A stretch of 64,000 nt of DNA from Nitrospirales bacterium. Its GTDB lineage: Bacteria > Nitrospirota > Nitrospiria > Nitrospirales > UBA8639. The notes beneath the pieces are model-generated. The model was not told where the DNA came from, ran no database searches, and was given only the letters and a program-made list of their open reading frames with translations. A program made the position numbers and the translations under genes. The stretch is from NCBI GenBank assembly GCA_022825885.1, contig JAJDVY010000037.1, positions 33,247 through 97,246 of the forward strand, in the 5' to 3' direction. Shown one piece after another: positions 52,227 to 62,287 of this stretch (the first letter of the stretch is position 1; each line of letters begins with the position of its first letter).

Positions 52227-54047
52227 ATGCCCTACCTGCCAATTGAAGAGTACGGCCTGATCGGCAACATGCGAACCAGTGCCCTGGTCGGTGTAAACGG
52301 CTCGATCGATTGGTTCTGTTTTCCCCACTTCGATTCTCCAAGCGTGTTCGGCGGCATCCTGGATGACCGCAAAGGCGGGTGGTGGAAAATTGCATCAAAA
52401 GGAAATGACGCCACGCAAAAACAATTCTATTGGCCGGACACCAACGTGCTCGTCACCAGGTTTCTCTCCGAGCAGGGCGTGGGCCAAGTGGTCGACTTCA
52501 TGCCGGTTGATCTCAAGGCCACCGAGGCCGGCTATCATGGAATTATTCGCCGCGTGCAGGCGATTCGCGGAAACATGACGTTTCGCTTGGAGTGTGTCCC
52601 CGCCTTCAATTACGCTCGAGACGCCCACGCGACGACCCTGACCAACGACGGCGCCTACTTCGAAGCCCCGGGATTGAGTTTGTGGTTGGGGTCGACCATT
52701 CCTTTACAACGGGAAGGCAACGGCGTCGTCGCTGTATTTGAGATACAGGAAGGGCACGAATTGACGTTTTCTCTTCAGGAAGTGGAGCGGATCGATGCCT
52801 GCGGCAAGGCCATCTCCGAAGACCAGGCCGATAGACTCTTCCGTCAGACCGTCGCCTATTGGCGACAATGGCTTTCCCACTGTACCTATCGAGGTCGATG
52901 GCGCGAAATGGTCCAACGCTCGGCCCTGACCCTTAAACTGCTGACGTTTGAGCCGACGGGAGCGATCGTCGCCTCTCCGACGTGCAGCCTTCCGGAGGGC
53001 ATCGGGGGAGAACGCAATTGGGACTATCGGTATACGTGGATCCGTGACGCGGCCTTTACCATCTATGCCCTCCTGCGTATCGGGTTCACGGAAGAAGCGG
53101 AACAATTCATGCACTGGCTTGAAGCGCGATGCCACGAACTGAATCCCGACGGGTCGTTGCAAATCATGTATGGCATCGACGGGCGGCATCGCTTGCATGA
53201 AGAGACCCTGTCTCACCTCGACGGGTATAAGGGCTCGCGTCCCGTCCGCGTCGGAAACGGTGCCTATGATCAACTGCAATTGGACATTTACGGCGAATTG
53301 CTGGATTCGGTGTATCTCTACAACAAATACGGCAGCCCGATTTCCTACGACCTCTGGAGCCATTTGCGCCGGTTGGTGAACTGGGTATGCGACAACTGGA
53401 CGCGGCCGGATGAAGGGATTTGGGAAGTCCGTGGCAGCCAACAACATTTCCTGTATTCGAAACTCATGTGCTGGGTCGCCGTCGACCGGGGCCTCCGTCT
53501 GGCCGACCGGCGCTCGTTTCCCGCGGATCGTGACCGGTGGCTGAAAGTCCGCGACACCATTTATGAAGAAATCATGGCAAAAGGATGGAACGAGACCCGA
53601 CAAGCCTTCGTCCAGCGGTACGGCAGCGACGCCTTGGACGCGGCCAACCTCATGATGCCCCTGGTCTTTTTTGTCTCTCCGACGGATCCCCGGATGCTCA
53701 AGACCCTTGAAGCCATCAACCAATCGCCTGAGAAAGGAGGCTTGGTCGCCAATGCCCTGGTACACCGGTATAACGTCCATGAAACGGAGGATGGCCTGCA
53801 AGGCGAAGAAGGCACCTTCAACATCTGTACGTTCTGGTTAGTCGAAGCGCTGACCCGCGCGGGCCGGACCGACGATGCCCGGCTGATGTTCGAGCAAATA
53901 TTGGGCTACGCCAATCACGTCGGACTCTATGCCGAAGAAACGGGACACCACGGCGAAGGTCTCGGGAATTTCCCCCAAGCGTTTACCCACTTGGCGTTGA
54001 TCAGCGCCGCGTTCAACCTCGACCGGGCACTGGGCTCCCGGGGATAA
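52227..54047 (+). CDS. Glycoside hydrolase family 15 (glucoamylase/trehalase-like)
   Basis: The 606-residue protein has the GH15 bacterial N-terminal domain opening [40 protein letters not shown] and the (alpha/alpha)6 catalytic barrel with [22 protein letters not shown], where Glu of the barrel acts as general acid. It probably releases glucose from alpha-1,4 oligosaccharides or trehalose. There is no signal peptide, so it is cytosolic. ATG 52227. Confidence 0.95.
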   Translation: MPYLPIEEYGLIGNMRTSALVGVNGSIDWFCFPHFDSPSVFGGILDDRKGGWWKIASKGNDATQKQFYWPDTNVLVTRFLSEQGVGQVVDFMPVDLKATEAGYHGIIRRVQAIRGNMTFRLECVPAFNYARDAHATTLTNDGAYFEAPGLSLWLGSTIPLQREGNGVVAVFEIQEGHELTFSLQEVERIDACGKAISEDQADRLFRQTVAYWRQWLSHCTYRGRWREMVQRSALTLKLLTFEPTGAIVASPTCSLPEGIGGERNWDYRYTWIRDAAFTIYALLRIGFTEEAEQFMHWLEARCHELNPDGSLQIMYGIDGRHRLHEETLSHLDGYKGSRPVRVGNGAYDQLQLDIYGELLDSVYLYNKYGSPISYDLWSHLRRLVNWVCDNWTRPDEGIWEVRGSQQHFLYSKLMCWVAVDRGLRLADRRSFPADRDRWLKVRDTIYEEIMAKGWNETRQAFVQRYGSDALDAANLMMPLVFFVSPTDPRMLKTLEAINQSPEKGGLVANALVHRYNVHETEDGLQGEEGTFNICTFWLVEALTRAGRTDDARLMFEQILGYANHVGLYAEETGHHGEGLGNFPQAFTHLALISAAFNLDRALGSRG

Positions 54048-54078
54048 GAACGTTCCGGCTCAGCCGGCAACGGCACGG

Positions 54079-54723
54079 TTGAACGACACGACTCCAGCTT
54101 ACCCGTTAGCGGCACGCCACGCCCAGGATTTCGCGCCACACGCATCGTCAATGGTCCGCCAGATTCCATTGTCTCTCATCGGCCTCAGGATCCTGTTGGC
54201 GCCCGTCCTGCTCCTCATGTACGGCTCCGGCGTGGCATCAGTCTGGTACGGCGTCGTCTTGACAATCGGCCTGCTTTCCGACGTGTTTGACGGCATACTT
54301 GCGAGAAAATGGGGAGTGGCGACTGAGAAGTTGCGTTCCCTGGACAGCATGGCGGACACGGTTTTCTACGCCGGCGTTTTTCTCGTCGCCGTCCTGGAGC
54401 ACCCTCAGATCTTTATCCCCTTCTGGATTCCGTTAACCTGTTTTTTTCTGTTGGAGGCCGGCCGTCACGTTCTTGACCACGTCAAATTCGGCCGGCCGGC
54501 GGCCTATCATATGTGGAGCGCCAAAGCCTGGGGCATTTTCCTGTTTATCGGATTCACGGAAATTCTGGTGTTTGACGTTGCAGGGCCCGGCTTTCTTGGA
54601 GCCCTGACCCTGGGAATCCTGACCAACCTGGAAGGTCTCTGGGCGTCAATCATTCTACGGAAATGGCATCATGACGTCCCGACCATCTATCATGCGTTTG
54701 CCTTGAACCAACGGCGGCAATGA
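54079..54723 (+). CDS. CDP-alcohol phosphatidyltransferase-family protein
   Basis: The family motif D(x2)DG(x2)AR(x8)G(x3)D(x3)D is seen in SDVFDGILARKWGVATEKLRSLDSMAD, within a membrane protein of about five TM helices. Family members join a CDP-alcohol to a phosphate acceptor in phospholipid synthesis; the specific alcohol is unknown. The start is uncertain: TTG at 54079 or ATG at 54151, where the TM region begins. Confidence 0.85.
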   Translation: MNDTTPAYPLAARHAQDFAPHASSMVRQIPLSLIGLRILLAPVLLLMYGSGVASVWYGVVLTIGLLSDVFDGILARKWGVATEKLRSLDSMADTVFYAGVFLVAVLEHPQIFIPFWIPLTCFFLLEAGRHVLDHVKFGRPAAYHMWSAKAWGIFLFIGFTEILVFDVAGPGFLGALTLGILTNLEGLWASIILRKWHHDVPTIYHAFALNQRRQ

Positions 54724-54745
54724 GCAGGCACGCGGCATAACGGAG

Positions 54746-56026
54746 ATGGATTCGGTTTCCTCCTGCATGAAGGACCGTGTCCCTTTACCGGTACGTTCCC
54801 TCTTACGGGAAACCGGCCAACTGGCCGATCGACGTCGCGTCCGCGTGTACGCCACGGGCGGATTCGTCAGAGACCTTCTCATTGGCATCCCGAACCTTGA
54901 CCTTGACCTGGCCGTCGAAGGAAACGGGATTCGTTTTGCAAAGGCCCTCGCCCAACGATACCAAGCCCGCGTCACCACGCATGACCGGTTCGGTACGGCC
55001 ACCGTGACACTGGCGGACGGGCCGACCTTCGACGTGGCCACGGCCCGAACGGAATCGTATGACTCTCCGGCCGCCCTCCCAACAGTGCGACGAAGTTCCA
55101 TCGAGGAAGACCTTCGACGCCGGGACTTCACAATCAACACCTTGGCCATCAGGCTCAATACCCCGCATTTCGGTGAATTGGTGGATCACCACGGCGGCCG
55201 GCGGGACTTGAAGGACAAGGCCATTCGCGTCCTGCACGGACTGAGCTTTATCGACGACCCGACTCGCGTATTCCGCGCTATCAGGTTAGAGCAACGCCTG
55301 GGGTTTCAACTGGACCGGAACACGGCCGTCCTGATGAAAGAGGCAGTGAACATGAAAATCTGTCACCGTCTCTCCCCGTCCCGACTCTCGGCTGAATTTC
55401 TGCACGTGCTGTCGGAACGTGAGCCCGTCAAAACCCTTGCCAGGCTCGCGGACTTCAACCTGCTGCCACTCATTCACCCGCAACTGAAATGGTCTCCCGG
55501 CCTGGCTCGGCTGCTGAATGCCGTTGAAAAAGCCATTCAATGGCACGCAGGGCTTTCTCTCGGACCGCTCGCGTCTCCATGGGTCGTCTATGGCATGGCC
55601 TGCATGGAGGCTCTCCCCCAACCAGCCGTTCAAGAAACCCTGGCCAGGTTGACGCTTCCCGGGCGTCAGACCCAATCCATGTTGTGGGTGGCCCAAGAGG
55701 GCGCTCGTCTGTTGCGGACCCTCAACCGGACCGTCAAGCCGTCCGAAACGTTCAGGGCGCTCTGCACCCTCCCGGAAGAGACGCTGATCTTTCTCATGGC
55801 CACAACTCGATCGAAACAGACAAAACAGAAAATTACCGATATGGTCACCACATATCGAAAGGTAAAACCGGTCTTAACCGGACACGACTTGCAAACCATG
55901 GGTCTTGAACCGGGACCGCTGTACAACCGGCTCCTGAAACGGCTTTTCGATGCACGATTGAACGGAGAAGTGGAGACCAAAGCCGACGAATGCCGGTTGG
56001 TCAACCGGCTGGCGAAACGGAGATAA
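54746..56026 (+). CDS. CCA-adding enzyme / poly(A) polymerase family nucleotidyltransferase
   Basis: The 426-residue protein has the nucleotidyltransferase motif GGFVRDLLIGIPNLDLDLAVEG (G[GS]xxRDxxxG then DxD) and the RRDFTINTLAIRL and RVLHGLSFIDDPTRVFRAIRLEQRLGF helices of the class II tRNA nucleotidyltransferase neck. The C-terminal part is helical. It could be the A-adding or poly(A) half of a CC/A-adding pair. It follows the phosphatidyltransferase by 23 bases. Confidence 0.93.
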   Translation: MDSVSSCMKDRVPLPVRSLLRETGQLADRRRVRVYATGGFVRDLLIGIPNLDLDLAVEGNGIRFAKALAQRYQARVTTHDRFGTATVTLADGPTFDVATARTESYDSPAALPTVRRSSIEEDLRRRDFTINTLAIRLNTPHFGELVDHHGGRRDLKDKAIRVLHGLSFIDDPTRVFRAIRLEQRLGFQLDRNTAVLMKEAVNMKICHRLSPSRLSAEFLHVLSEREPVKTLARLADFNLLPLIHPQLKWSPGLARLLNAVEKAIQWHAGLSLGPLASPWVVYGMACMEALPQPAVQETLARLTLPGRQTQSMLWVAQEGARLLRTLNRTVKPSETFRALCTLPEETLIFLMATTRSKQTKQKITDMVTTYRKVKPVLTGHDLQTMGLEPGPLYNRLLKRLFDARLNGEVETKADECRLVNRLAKRR

Positions 56027-56073
56027 ACAAAAACCGCTTCTCTTTTTTCAGGAGGAACGATACAATCCAGGAC

Positions 56074-56373
56074 ATGCCCGCTGCATGGCCCATCGCCAAG
56101 GTTTTGTTCAAGCTGATCGCCCCCAGCATCCCCGACATTGTCTCCACGATTTCGACGCTCAAACATCAACAAGCAGAGCCCCAAACACGGGAAGAGCCGC
56201 TCCAGGCGCGCATTGCGGAAATGGAGCAGAGGCTGACTCAACAGCTTGAACTCATTGAGAAATTGACGAAACAGATCGATGCGTTGCAATCGATTCTTTG
56301 GCGCACGCTGCTCATAGGCCTTGCCGCTCTCGGATTGGCACTGACGGGACTGGCGCTTATTTTCTACGCCTGA
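56074..56373 (+). CDS. Small coiled-coil protein with C-terminal TM anchor
   Basis: The 99-residue protein has a coiled-coil (QARIAEMEQRLTQQLELIEKLTKQIDALQ) and a C-terminal hydrophobic anchor (LLIGLAALGLALTGLALIFYA). The ATG at 56074 is the most likely start; AGGAGG lies further upstream. No family is recognised. Confidence 0.6.
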   Translation: MPAAWPIAKVLFKLIAPSIPDIVSTISTLKHQQAEPQTREEPLQARIAEMEQRLTQQLELIEKLTKQIDALQSILWRTLLIGLAALGLALTGLALIFYA

Positions 56374-56437
56374 GATTTTCATGGAGACAGGCATTCCCCA
56401 TTCATGTCTGCCATTGATATAAAAATAACCCCCTTTT

Positions 56438-56530
56438 GTCATTCCCAACGTCTCTTTCTGTCATCCTCGACGCTTGTCCCCGATCCTCGATTAAGAACGT
56501 CAAGGACAGGCTTTGATCGGGGATGACAGC
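56438..56530. repeat. REP-like palindromic repeat copy
   Basis: CTGTCATCCTCGACGCTTGT, then CCCCGATCCTCGATTAAGAA and CGTCAAGGACAGGCTTTGAT, then CGGGGATGACAG. This is a full copy of the dispersed repeat. Confidence 0.8.
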
Positions 56531-56586
56531 AAGGGGATGACAAGGAGAACCGCCAAGGAGCTGCGTTCCTTGCGATAACCCCGACA

Positions 56587-56907
56587 ATGCGGAAACTATT
56601 CGTCTCATCGAATTTGGTCGAAGTCGAGTCACTGAAAGACATCCTGGATCAAGCGGGCATCGAATCCTGGATCAAGAACCAACGAGGTTCTTCATTGGCC
56701 GGTGAAGTCCCGTTTGCCGAAGTCTTTCCCGAACTCTGGGTGCTGAATGACGCCGACTATGCCACGGCTCGACAATTCTTGGACAATTGGCGCACTGCCG
56801 GCCCTTATGAATCCACGGCATGGACCTGTTCCCGTTGCGGAGAGTCGCACGAAAGAGATTTTACCTCGTGCTGGAATTGCGGAAGCGACCGGCCGACGTT
56901 GGCCTGA
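56587..56907 (+). CDS. DUF2007 domain protein with zinc-ribbon tail
   Basis: The 106-residue protein starts MRKLFVSSNLVEVESLKDILDQAGIESWIKN, the DUF2007 (putative signal-transducing) pattern, and ends with a zinc ribbon CSRCGESHERDFTSCWNCGS (two CxxC pairs). The ribosome-binding site is weak. It is a single gene after the repeat. Confidence 0.85.
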   Translation: MRKLFVSSNLVEVESLKDILDQAGIESWIKNQRGSSLAGEVPFAEVFPELWVLNDADYATARQFLDNWRTAGPYESTAWTCSRCGESHERDFTSCWNCGSDRPTLA

Positions 56908-56986
56908 TTCGCTCCCTTCCTTTGGTGTAAGAGCAGGCTCCCGTCCCCGTCCTCGGGCAGGGAGAAGACTCGTACATGACGCCAGG

Positions 56987-59900
56987 CTAACCGCCTGACA
57001 GCCGCTCCAATGCGACTTGTTTCAGGGCACGCAGGTCCAGCTTGCCCGTCCCCAGTACCGGAAGCCGATCGACCTTGATGAAGGCGTCTTTTCGGGGAAT
57101 GAACAAATTTGGCAACCCGCTCTCCGCGATTTTTTCCAACACACCGGGGATGACGGCTTCATCGAGTGTATGGAGCACGGCCAATTGTTCCCCCTTTTTT
57201 TCATCGGGGATAGACGTCACGGCAAACGCCTGCTCGTCGAAACCGGCGGCCTGCTGCAGTGCTTCTTCGACCTTGCCGTGCGGAACCATCTCCCCGCCGA
57301 TTTTGGCAAAACGGGACAGCCGGTCCGTAATGGTGAGAAAGCCGTCTTCATCCAGGAAGGCAATATCCCCCGTCACGTACCACCCGTCATGCATGGCTTC
57401 GGCCGTCAGGTCGGGACGGTTCAGGTAGCCCTGCATGACGTTGGGTCCCTTGACGAGCAACATGCCGGGCGTCCCCACCGGAAGGAGTTCAAACGAATCG
57501 GGATCGACAAGACGGACGGACACACCGGGCAGAGGCCGGCCGACCGTCCCGCGGCGTGAGGCCGGCTGGTGAAATCCCGCCGCGCGAAAGTCCGGACAAT
57601 TTACGGAAATCACGGGAGCACATTCCGTCACCCCGTATCCTTCAAAAGGACGGATTCCGAACTTGTCTTCAAACGCGGCGGCAAGGCGTTCCGGTAATTT
57701 TTCGGCACCGGTCAACACGATGCGCACCGATCCGAATTGCTCCGGCAAGCACCGCCGCCAATACAGTTGCAGAAAGGTCGGCGTCGCGATCAGGATCGTG
57801 ACCCGCTTCTTTTCCATGAGTTCGCCGATGGCCCCCGGATCCAACGGCGTGGGATGATACACCACGCCCACCCCGTGATTGACGGCCAACCATAACGTCG
57901 CCAGGTAGCCGAAGGAATGAAAGAACGGCAGAATCCCCAGCACCCGGTCGCTGGGGCCCACGTGAAAAACCTGTCCCACTCCCTCGATGTTGGCATCGAC
58001 GTTGAAATGACTGAGCATCACCCCCTTGGGTGCTCCCGTGCTGCCGCTGCTGAAAATAATCGTCGCGAGATCATCCGGTTGCGGACGATGGATCGCACCG
58101 ACGCCTTTCTCCAGTATGCCAATGGGCGCAACCAAGGCCATGGCAAATGCTTTCACCCGTTCGGCCGTCCCTATGGTCTTGCGAACCTCTTCGATCCAAA
58201 TGACCTTGACGCCTTCGAGGATTTCCAGGTTGGCCTTTTCAAAAAACACGCGACTCGTGACGATCGTTTCGAGCCCGGCTTGCCCGGCCATCGACTCGAT
58301 CCCGCTTCGCCCGACCGTGTAATTGAGATTGACCACGGTGCGTCCCGACAGCGTGGCGGCAAGATTGACCAAGGCACCGCCGACACTGGGGGGCAACATG
58401 ATGCCCACCGTGAACTGGTTCATCCAGTGCGGGCGGAGCGCCCGGGCCAACGCCACGGCGCCGGCAAGCGATTCCAGGCTCGAAACCCTGGACCGGGTCG
58501 CGTCGGCAAAGGCAAAGCGCAAGGGATGACGGCGAGCCGCACGAATAAAGGAATGCTGGAGCAGCCGCCGGTCGGACTTTCGATAGCGCCAGGCTGCTTC
58601 GCCCAATTCCTGGACTCGCTGCCGGACGTCGCTCGCCGTGACACCCGTCGGCAGAGGCTCACCATATGAAACCGTGACGGGATAGGGAACGCGGTCCGGC
58701 CACTTCATCAGAAATTTTCCGCCGATAAAACTGAAGATGCTCCCCCATACTCGATCAAGATGCACGGGGATCACGGTGACTTCCCGGCCCTTGACGATCC
58801 GTTCGAATCCTTGACGAAACGACAGGAGCCCGCCGGTACGAGTCATCTGTCCTTCGGGAAACAGGCAGACGACTTCACCCTCATCCAGCCGGCGGCCGGC
58901 CTCGCGGAGGGCGTGGAGAATCGCTCGCGGTGACCCTCCGGTGGAAACGGGAATCACCCCCATGACATGGGCCGCCCAATGCAGGAGAGGCATCTCGTAG
59001 TAACGCCGGTCCGCGAGAAACCGGACCGGACGATCGATACTCGCAAGCAGAAACAACCCATCGACAAACGACACGTGGTTCGGCAGCAACATGACGCCGC
59101 CTCGTTCAGGCACGTGCTCCAGGCCGACGACCCGAAGCCGATAGAGCGTGTGGGTGACAAGAAACAGCACCATGCGAAGGAAGGTTTCAGGCATGAGCCA
59201 CACGGCCCACACCGTCAACGCGGCCGCAGCCAACCCGGCGACAACCAGGATACCACTGGCGTTGAGGCCGGCGAACGACAGCGTCCCGGCTCCCAACGAC
59301 CCGACGACCACGCCGCCGAACACAAAGATATTTCCGAACGCGATCACGGCGCCTCGTCGATCTTTCGGCGCGCGCCATTGAATCAGGGCGTTGATCGGAA
59401 CCAGGATGAATCCACTGGAGAAACCGAGCCACCCCATACCCAGCAACGTCCCCGTCAATCCCGGGGACAGCGTGCCCAGCAGCAACAACCCCAGCATCAG
59501 CCCGGTTGCGCCCAATGGGATCTGCCCGACTTCGACTTTGGCATGCGAGAGTTTTCCGGCCAATACCGACCCGAAGCCAATCCCGATCCCGAACGTCGCC
59601 AGGGGCAGTCCCGACAAGGCATCGGACAGACCCAACACGGCCTTGGCATAGACGAGGACGTCCTGCCCCACCAAACTGGCGATGGTCCAGTAGCCGACGT
59701 TGCCGGAAATACCCAATCGCAAGACACGATCCGCTTGAACGGCTTGCCATGCCCCTTGCAGCGTGGCTCGCAACCCGCCTTCGTCACGTGCACGCGGGAC
59801 GACAGGGACCAACAGGGACGCGGCAACCCCCGCGACTGAAAACACCAGAAGCACGACTCCTCCCAACCACGGGGATGAGCCCGACACCTGCAATAAGACC

Positions 59901-60436
59901 CCCCCTGTCCCCGTCCCGCCGATAATGGCCAGGAAGGTCCACAATTCCAGTTGTCCGTTTCCGGCGGCCAATCGTTCGTGAGGAAGCAGTTCCGGCAGGA
60001 TGCCGTACTTGGCGGGACTGAACAACGCGCTCTGGACGGCCATCCCACCCAACACGATGAGCGGCAGGATGCCCCCGGAGGGATTGTGGTACAGCGCCAA
60101 AGTCCCCAAGGCCATCAGCACCACTTCGACGACCTTCATGACCACGATAACGGACCGCTTGCTGAGCCGATCGGAAAAAACACCGGCAAAGACCGAGACA
60201 AGCATCAGCGGCAGGGTGAAGACGACGAACGTGAGGGTCGTTTGGGCCTGGGACGCGGCCTCGAATTCCGGACCGGCCCCCATCTGCGAAGCCAACTGCT
60301 TAATGGCCAGCAACGCGACCATCAACTTCCAGGCGTTATCGTTGAACGCCCCGAAGAACTGGGCAATCAGCAATCCACGAAGGGGGGAATGACGTTCGCC
60401 GTTGCTCACCGAAGGATCCACCAGAAATTGAATCAC
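56987..60436 (-). CDS. aas: Trifunctional lysophospholipid transporter / acyltransferase / acyl-ACP synthetase (LplT-PlsC-Aas)
   Basis: The 1149-residue protein fuses three modules. Residues about 1-420 are an MFS-type lysophospholipid transporter (LLIAQFFGAFNDNAWKL start, 12 TM). Residues about 440-620 are a PlsC acyltransferase with NHVSFVDGLFLL (NHx4D) and FPEGQMTRTG. Residues about 650-1149 are an AMP-forming acyl-ACP synthetase with FSSGSTGAPKGVMLSH and YVTGDIAFLDEDGFLTITDR. E. coli splits LplT and Aas into two genes; here one polypeptide takes up and reacylates lysophospholipids. Start GTG 60436. Confidence 0.95.
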   Translation of the reverse strand: MIQFLVDPSVSNGERHSPLRGLLIAQFFGAFNDNAWKLMVALLAIKQLASQMGAGPEFEAASQAQTTLTFVVFTLPLMLVSVFAGVFSDRLSKRSVIVVMKVVEVVLMALGTLALYHNPSGGILPLIVLGGMAVQSALFSPAKYGILPELLPHERLAAGNGQLELWTFLAIIGGTGTGGVLLQVSGSSPWLGGVVLLVFSVAGVAASLLVPVVPRARDEGGLRATLQGAWQAVQADRVLRLGISGNVGYWTIASLVGQDVLVYAKAVLGLSDALSGLPLATFGIGIGFGSVLAGKLSHAKVEVGQIPLGATGLMLGLLLLGTLSPGLTGTLLGMGWLGFSSGFILVPINALIQWRAPKDRRGAVIAFGNIFVFGGVVVGSLGAGTLSFAGLNASGILVVAGLAAAALTVWAVWLMPETFLRMVLFLVTHTLYRLRVVGLEHVPERGGVMLLPNHVSFVDGLFLLASIDRPVRFLADRRYYEMPLLHWAAHVMGVIPVSTGGSPRAILHALREAGRRLDEGEVVCLFPEGQMTRTGGLLSFRQGFERIVKGREVTVIPVHLDRVWGSIFSFIGGKFLMKWPDRVPYPVTVSYGEPLPTGVTASDVRQRVQELGEAAWRYRKSDRRLLQHSFIRAARRHPLRFAFADATRSRVSSLESLAGAVALARALRPHWMNQFTVGIMLPPSVGGALVNLAATLSGRTVVNLNYTVGRSGIESMAGQAGLETIVTSRVFFEKANLEILEGVKVIWIEEVRKTIGTAERVKAFAMALVAPIGILEKGVGAIHRPQPDDLATIIFSSGSTGAPKGVMLSHFNVDANIEGVGQVFHVGPSDRVLGILPFFHSFGYLATLWLAVNHGVGVVYHPTPLDPGAIGELMEKKRVTILIATPTFLQLYWRRCLPEQFGSVRIVLTGAEKLPERLAAAFEDKFGIRPFEGYGVTECAPVISVNCPDFRAAGFHQPASRRGTVGRPLPGVSVRLVDPDSFELLPVGTPGMLLVKGPNVMQGYLNRPDLTAEAMHDGWYVTGDIAFLDEDGFLTITDRLSRFAKIGGEMVPHGKVEEALQQAAGFDEQAFAVTSIPDEKKGEQLAVLHTLDEAVIPGVLEKIAESGLPNLFIPRKDAFIKVDRLPVLGTGKLDLRALKQVALERLSGG

Positions 60437-60480
60437 CGCAAATCAATGATACCCGAGACCATCGCGTATTTCGACACCGG

Positions 60481-61935
60481 TCACAGCAATTCGTCGTACT
60501 CTCGACGCTTTGCCGCGACTCCCTCGGAGCTGGTCAACAGGCTGACCACCACAAACGCCATCACCGCCGCAATCAAAGCCCAGGTAATGGGACCCATGAC
60601 GGGCAGGTACGCATCCAATCCGGCCAGCCGGAACTGCTTCACCAAAAACACCAGCAGCCCCAAGCTCATTGACCAGGACGCCCCCTGGGACGTGGCCCGT
60701 TTCCAGTAGAACATGCCGAAGACACACGGGATAAAGATGACCGTCAGGCTCATGCCGAACACGATCAATGCCAGGACCGGTTCCGATTGCAGCGTCAGAC
60801 TCCAGCAATACAGAAGAACCAACAGACTCATGGTTGCCCAACGACCGATCAGGAAATTGCGGCGCTGATCGATGCCGGTCACCACGAGCGGGACGAGATC
60901 ACGGACGAATAACGACCCGGCCGAGAGCATCTGGCTGTCAACCGTGGACATACCGGCGGCAAAAGCCGCGACAAGGACCATCGCCCCGAAATAGGGCGCG
61001 TTTTCGCGAAAAATCGCTCCCACGACCGTATCGGCATCCTGCAACCCGTCCGGAAAGAGGGAAAAGGCCGACGTCCCGATCACCCAGGCGGAAAAAAACA
61101 GAATGATGAAGATGACGGGATACGAGCAGAGGCTGAAGGCCACGGCAGACGCCGAGCGCGCCATGTACATCCGTTGCCAGATGTAGGGTAAAAACGGGAA
61201 CGACAGCGTCAGCAACCCGTATTCGTAATACCCCGCCCACGACACTTTCCCCGCAAACGTCGCATTTCCGGGTGCATGGGTCATCAGGGCATCGACCATC
61301 GCGTTCCATCCACCGGCCCATTTCATTGACAACAGACCGGCGAGGATCAACAGGAAAGCCAACAGAAACCCCTGGGCCATATCCGTCCATACCACTGCAC
61401 GCGCGCCGCCAAAGTACAGGTACGCGGCAATCGACGCCGAGGCAATCGTCACGCCCCAGAAATAGGTCACGTGACCGTCAGTGAGGGCCTCGAAGGTCTT
61501 GCCGATAGCCACGAGTTGCGCCACCGAATACGGCAACAACGCCAGCAGTCCGACCGTTCCCGCCCAAAACGTGACCGAGCGGCTTTGGAAAAAATCGCCG
61601 AGCATTTCCCCGGGGGTGACGTAGCCCTTCACTTTCCCGAGCTTCCACATTTTGGTCGCGAGGAAAAAATAGATCACGGGCATGGGCGCGAAGAAAAAAA
61701 ACCAGAAATAGCCCGCACCCTGCCTGAAAAACTCGGAAGGCGCGGCCACGATCGTTCCGGTCGAGAAGATGCTGGCCATGATCGTCCCGGTCAGGGCGAG
61801 CATACCGACGTTGCGACCGGCCAGAAAATAATCCTCGGAATCGCTTCTGGAGATCCGATAGGCAAAATACGAAATACACTTGATCCCTACCAGATAGACA
61901 CACAACAGGAGAATGGTGAATTGCGCCACGCTCAT
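60481..61935 (-). CDS. Sodium:solute symporter family protein
   Basis: The 484-residue protein has about 13 TM helices and the SSS features: DYFLAGRNVGMLALTGTIMASIFSTGTIVAAPSEFF and GARAVVWTDMAQG. The substrate cannot be read. It starts 12 bases after the small membrane protein encoded upstream on the same strand. That arrangement is seen in DUF3311/SSS permease pairs. Confidence 0.92.
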   Translation of the reverse strand: MSVAQFTILLLCVYLVGIKCISYFAYRISRSDSEDYFLAGRNVGMLALTGTIMASIFSTGTIVAAPSEFFRQGAGYFWFFFFAPMPVIYFFLATKMWKLGKVKGYVTPGEMLGDFFQSRSVTFWAGTVGLLALLPYSVAQLVAIGKTFEALTDGHVTYFWGVTIASASIAAYLYFGGARAVVWTDMAQGFLLAFLLILAGLLSMKWAGGWNAMVDALMTHAPGNATFAGKVSWAGYYEYGLLTLSFPFLPYIWQRMYMARSASAVAFSLCSYPVIFIILFFSAWVIGTSAFSLFPDGLQDADTVVGAIFRENAPYFGAMVLVAAFAAGMSTVDSQMLSAGSLFVRDLVPLVVTGIDQRRNFLIGRWATMSLLVLLYCWSLTLQSEPVLALIVFGMSLTVIFIPCVFGMFYWKRATSQGASWSMSLGLLVFLVKQFRLAGLDAYLPVMGPITWALIAAVMAFVVVSLLTSSEGVAAKRREYDELL

Positions 61936-61947
61936 GATTGCTGCCGG

Positions 61948-62169
61948 CTATTGCTTGATGTTCCGGTCCAGATGCGCCGCGTATGGCTTCAACCAGGTGA
62001 GATAGACGATCAGCATCCCGATAACCACCGTCCCCGTGGCCATAAACAACGCGGCGATTTCAGCCGGCATGCCCAGCCATCGACCCGTGGGCCTTCCCGG
62101 GATGCCAAGCGGAACCAGCACCTGGAACAGGATCCCCAGCACCATGACAAACCAACCCGCGTAATGCAT
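61948..62169 (-). CDS. Small membrane partner of the symporter (DUF3311-like)
   Basis: The 73-residue protein has two TM segments (WFVMVLGILFQVLVPLGIP and IAALFMATGTVVIGMLIVYLTWL). Its place directly upstream of a symporter matches small accessory subunits of that transporter type. The DUF3311-type assignment is tentative. Confidence 0.7.
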   Translation of the reverse strand: MHYAGWFVMVLGILFQVLVPLGIPGRPTGRWLGMPAEIAALFMATGTVVIGMLIVYLTWLKPYAAHLDRNIKQ

Positions 62170-62287
62170 GACCGGTCCTTTCCTCGTACTCGTGCGGTAT
62201 CCCCAGGCGGGGTTTCAACGGGAATGAACAGAGACTTTCAAATACACGAATGGATACATGAATGCAAACGGTCCCACCGGATCGTAC

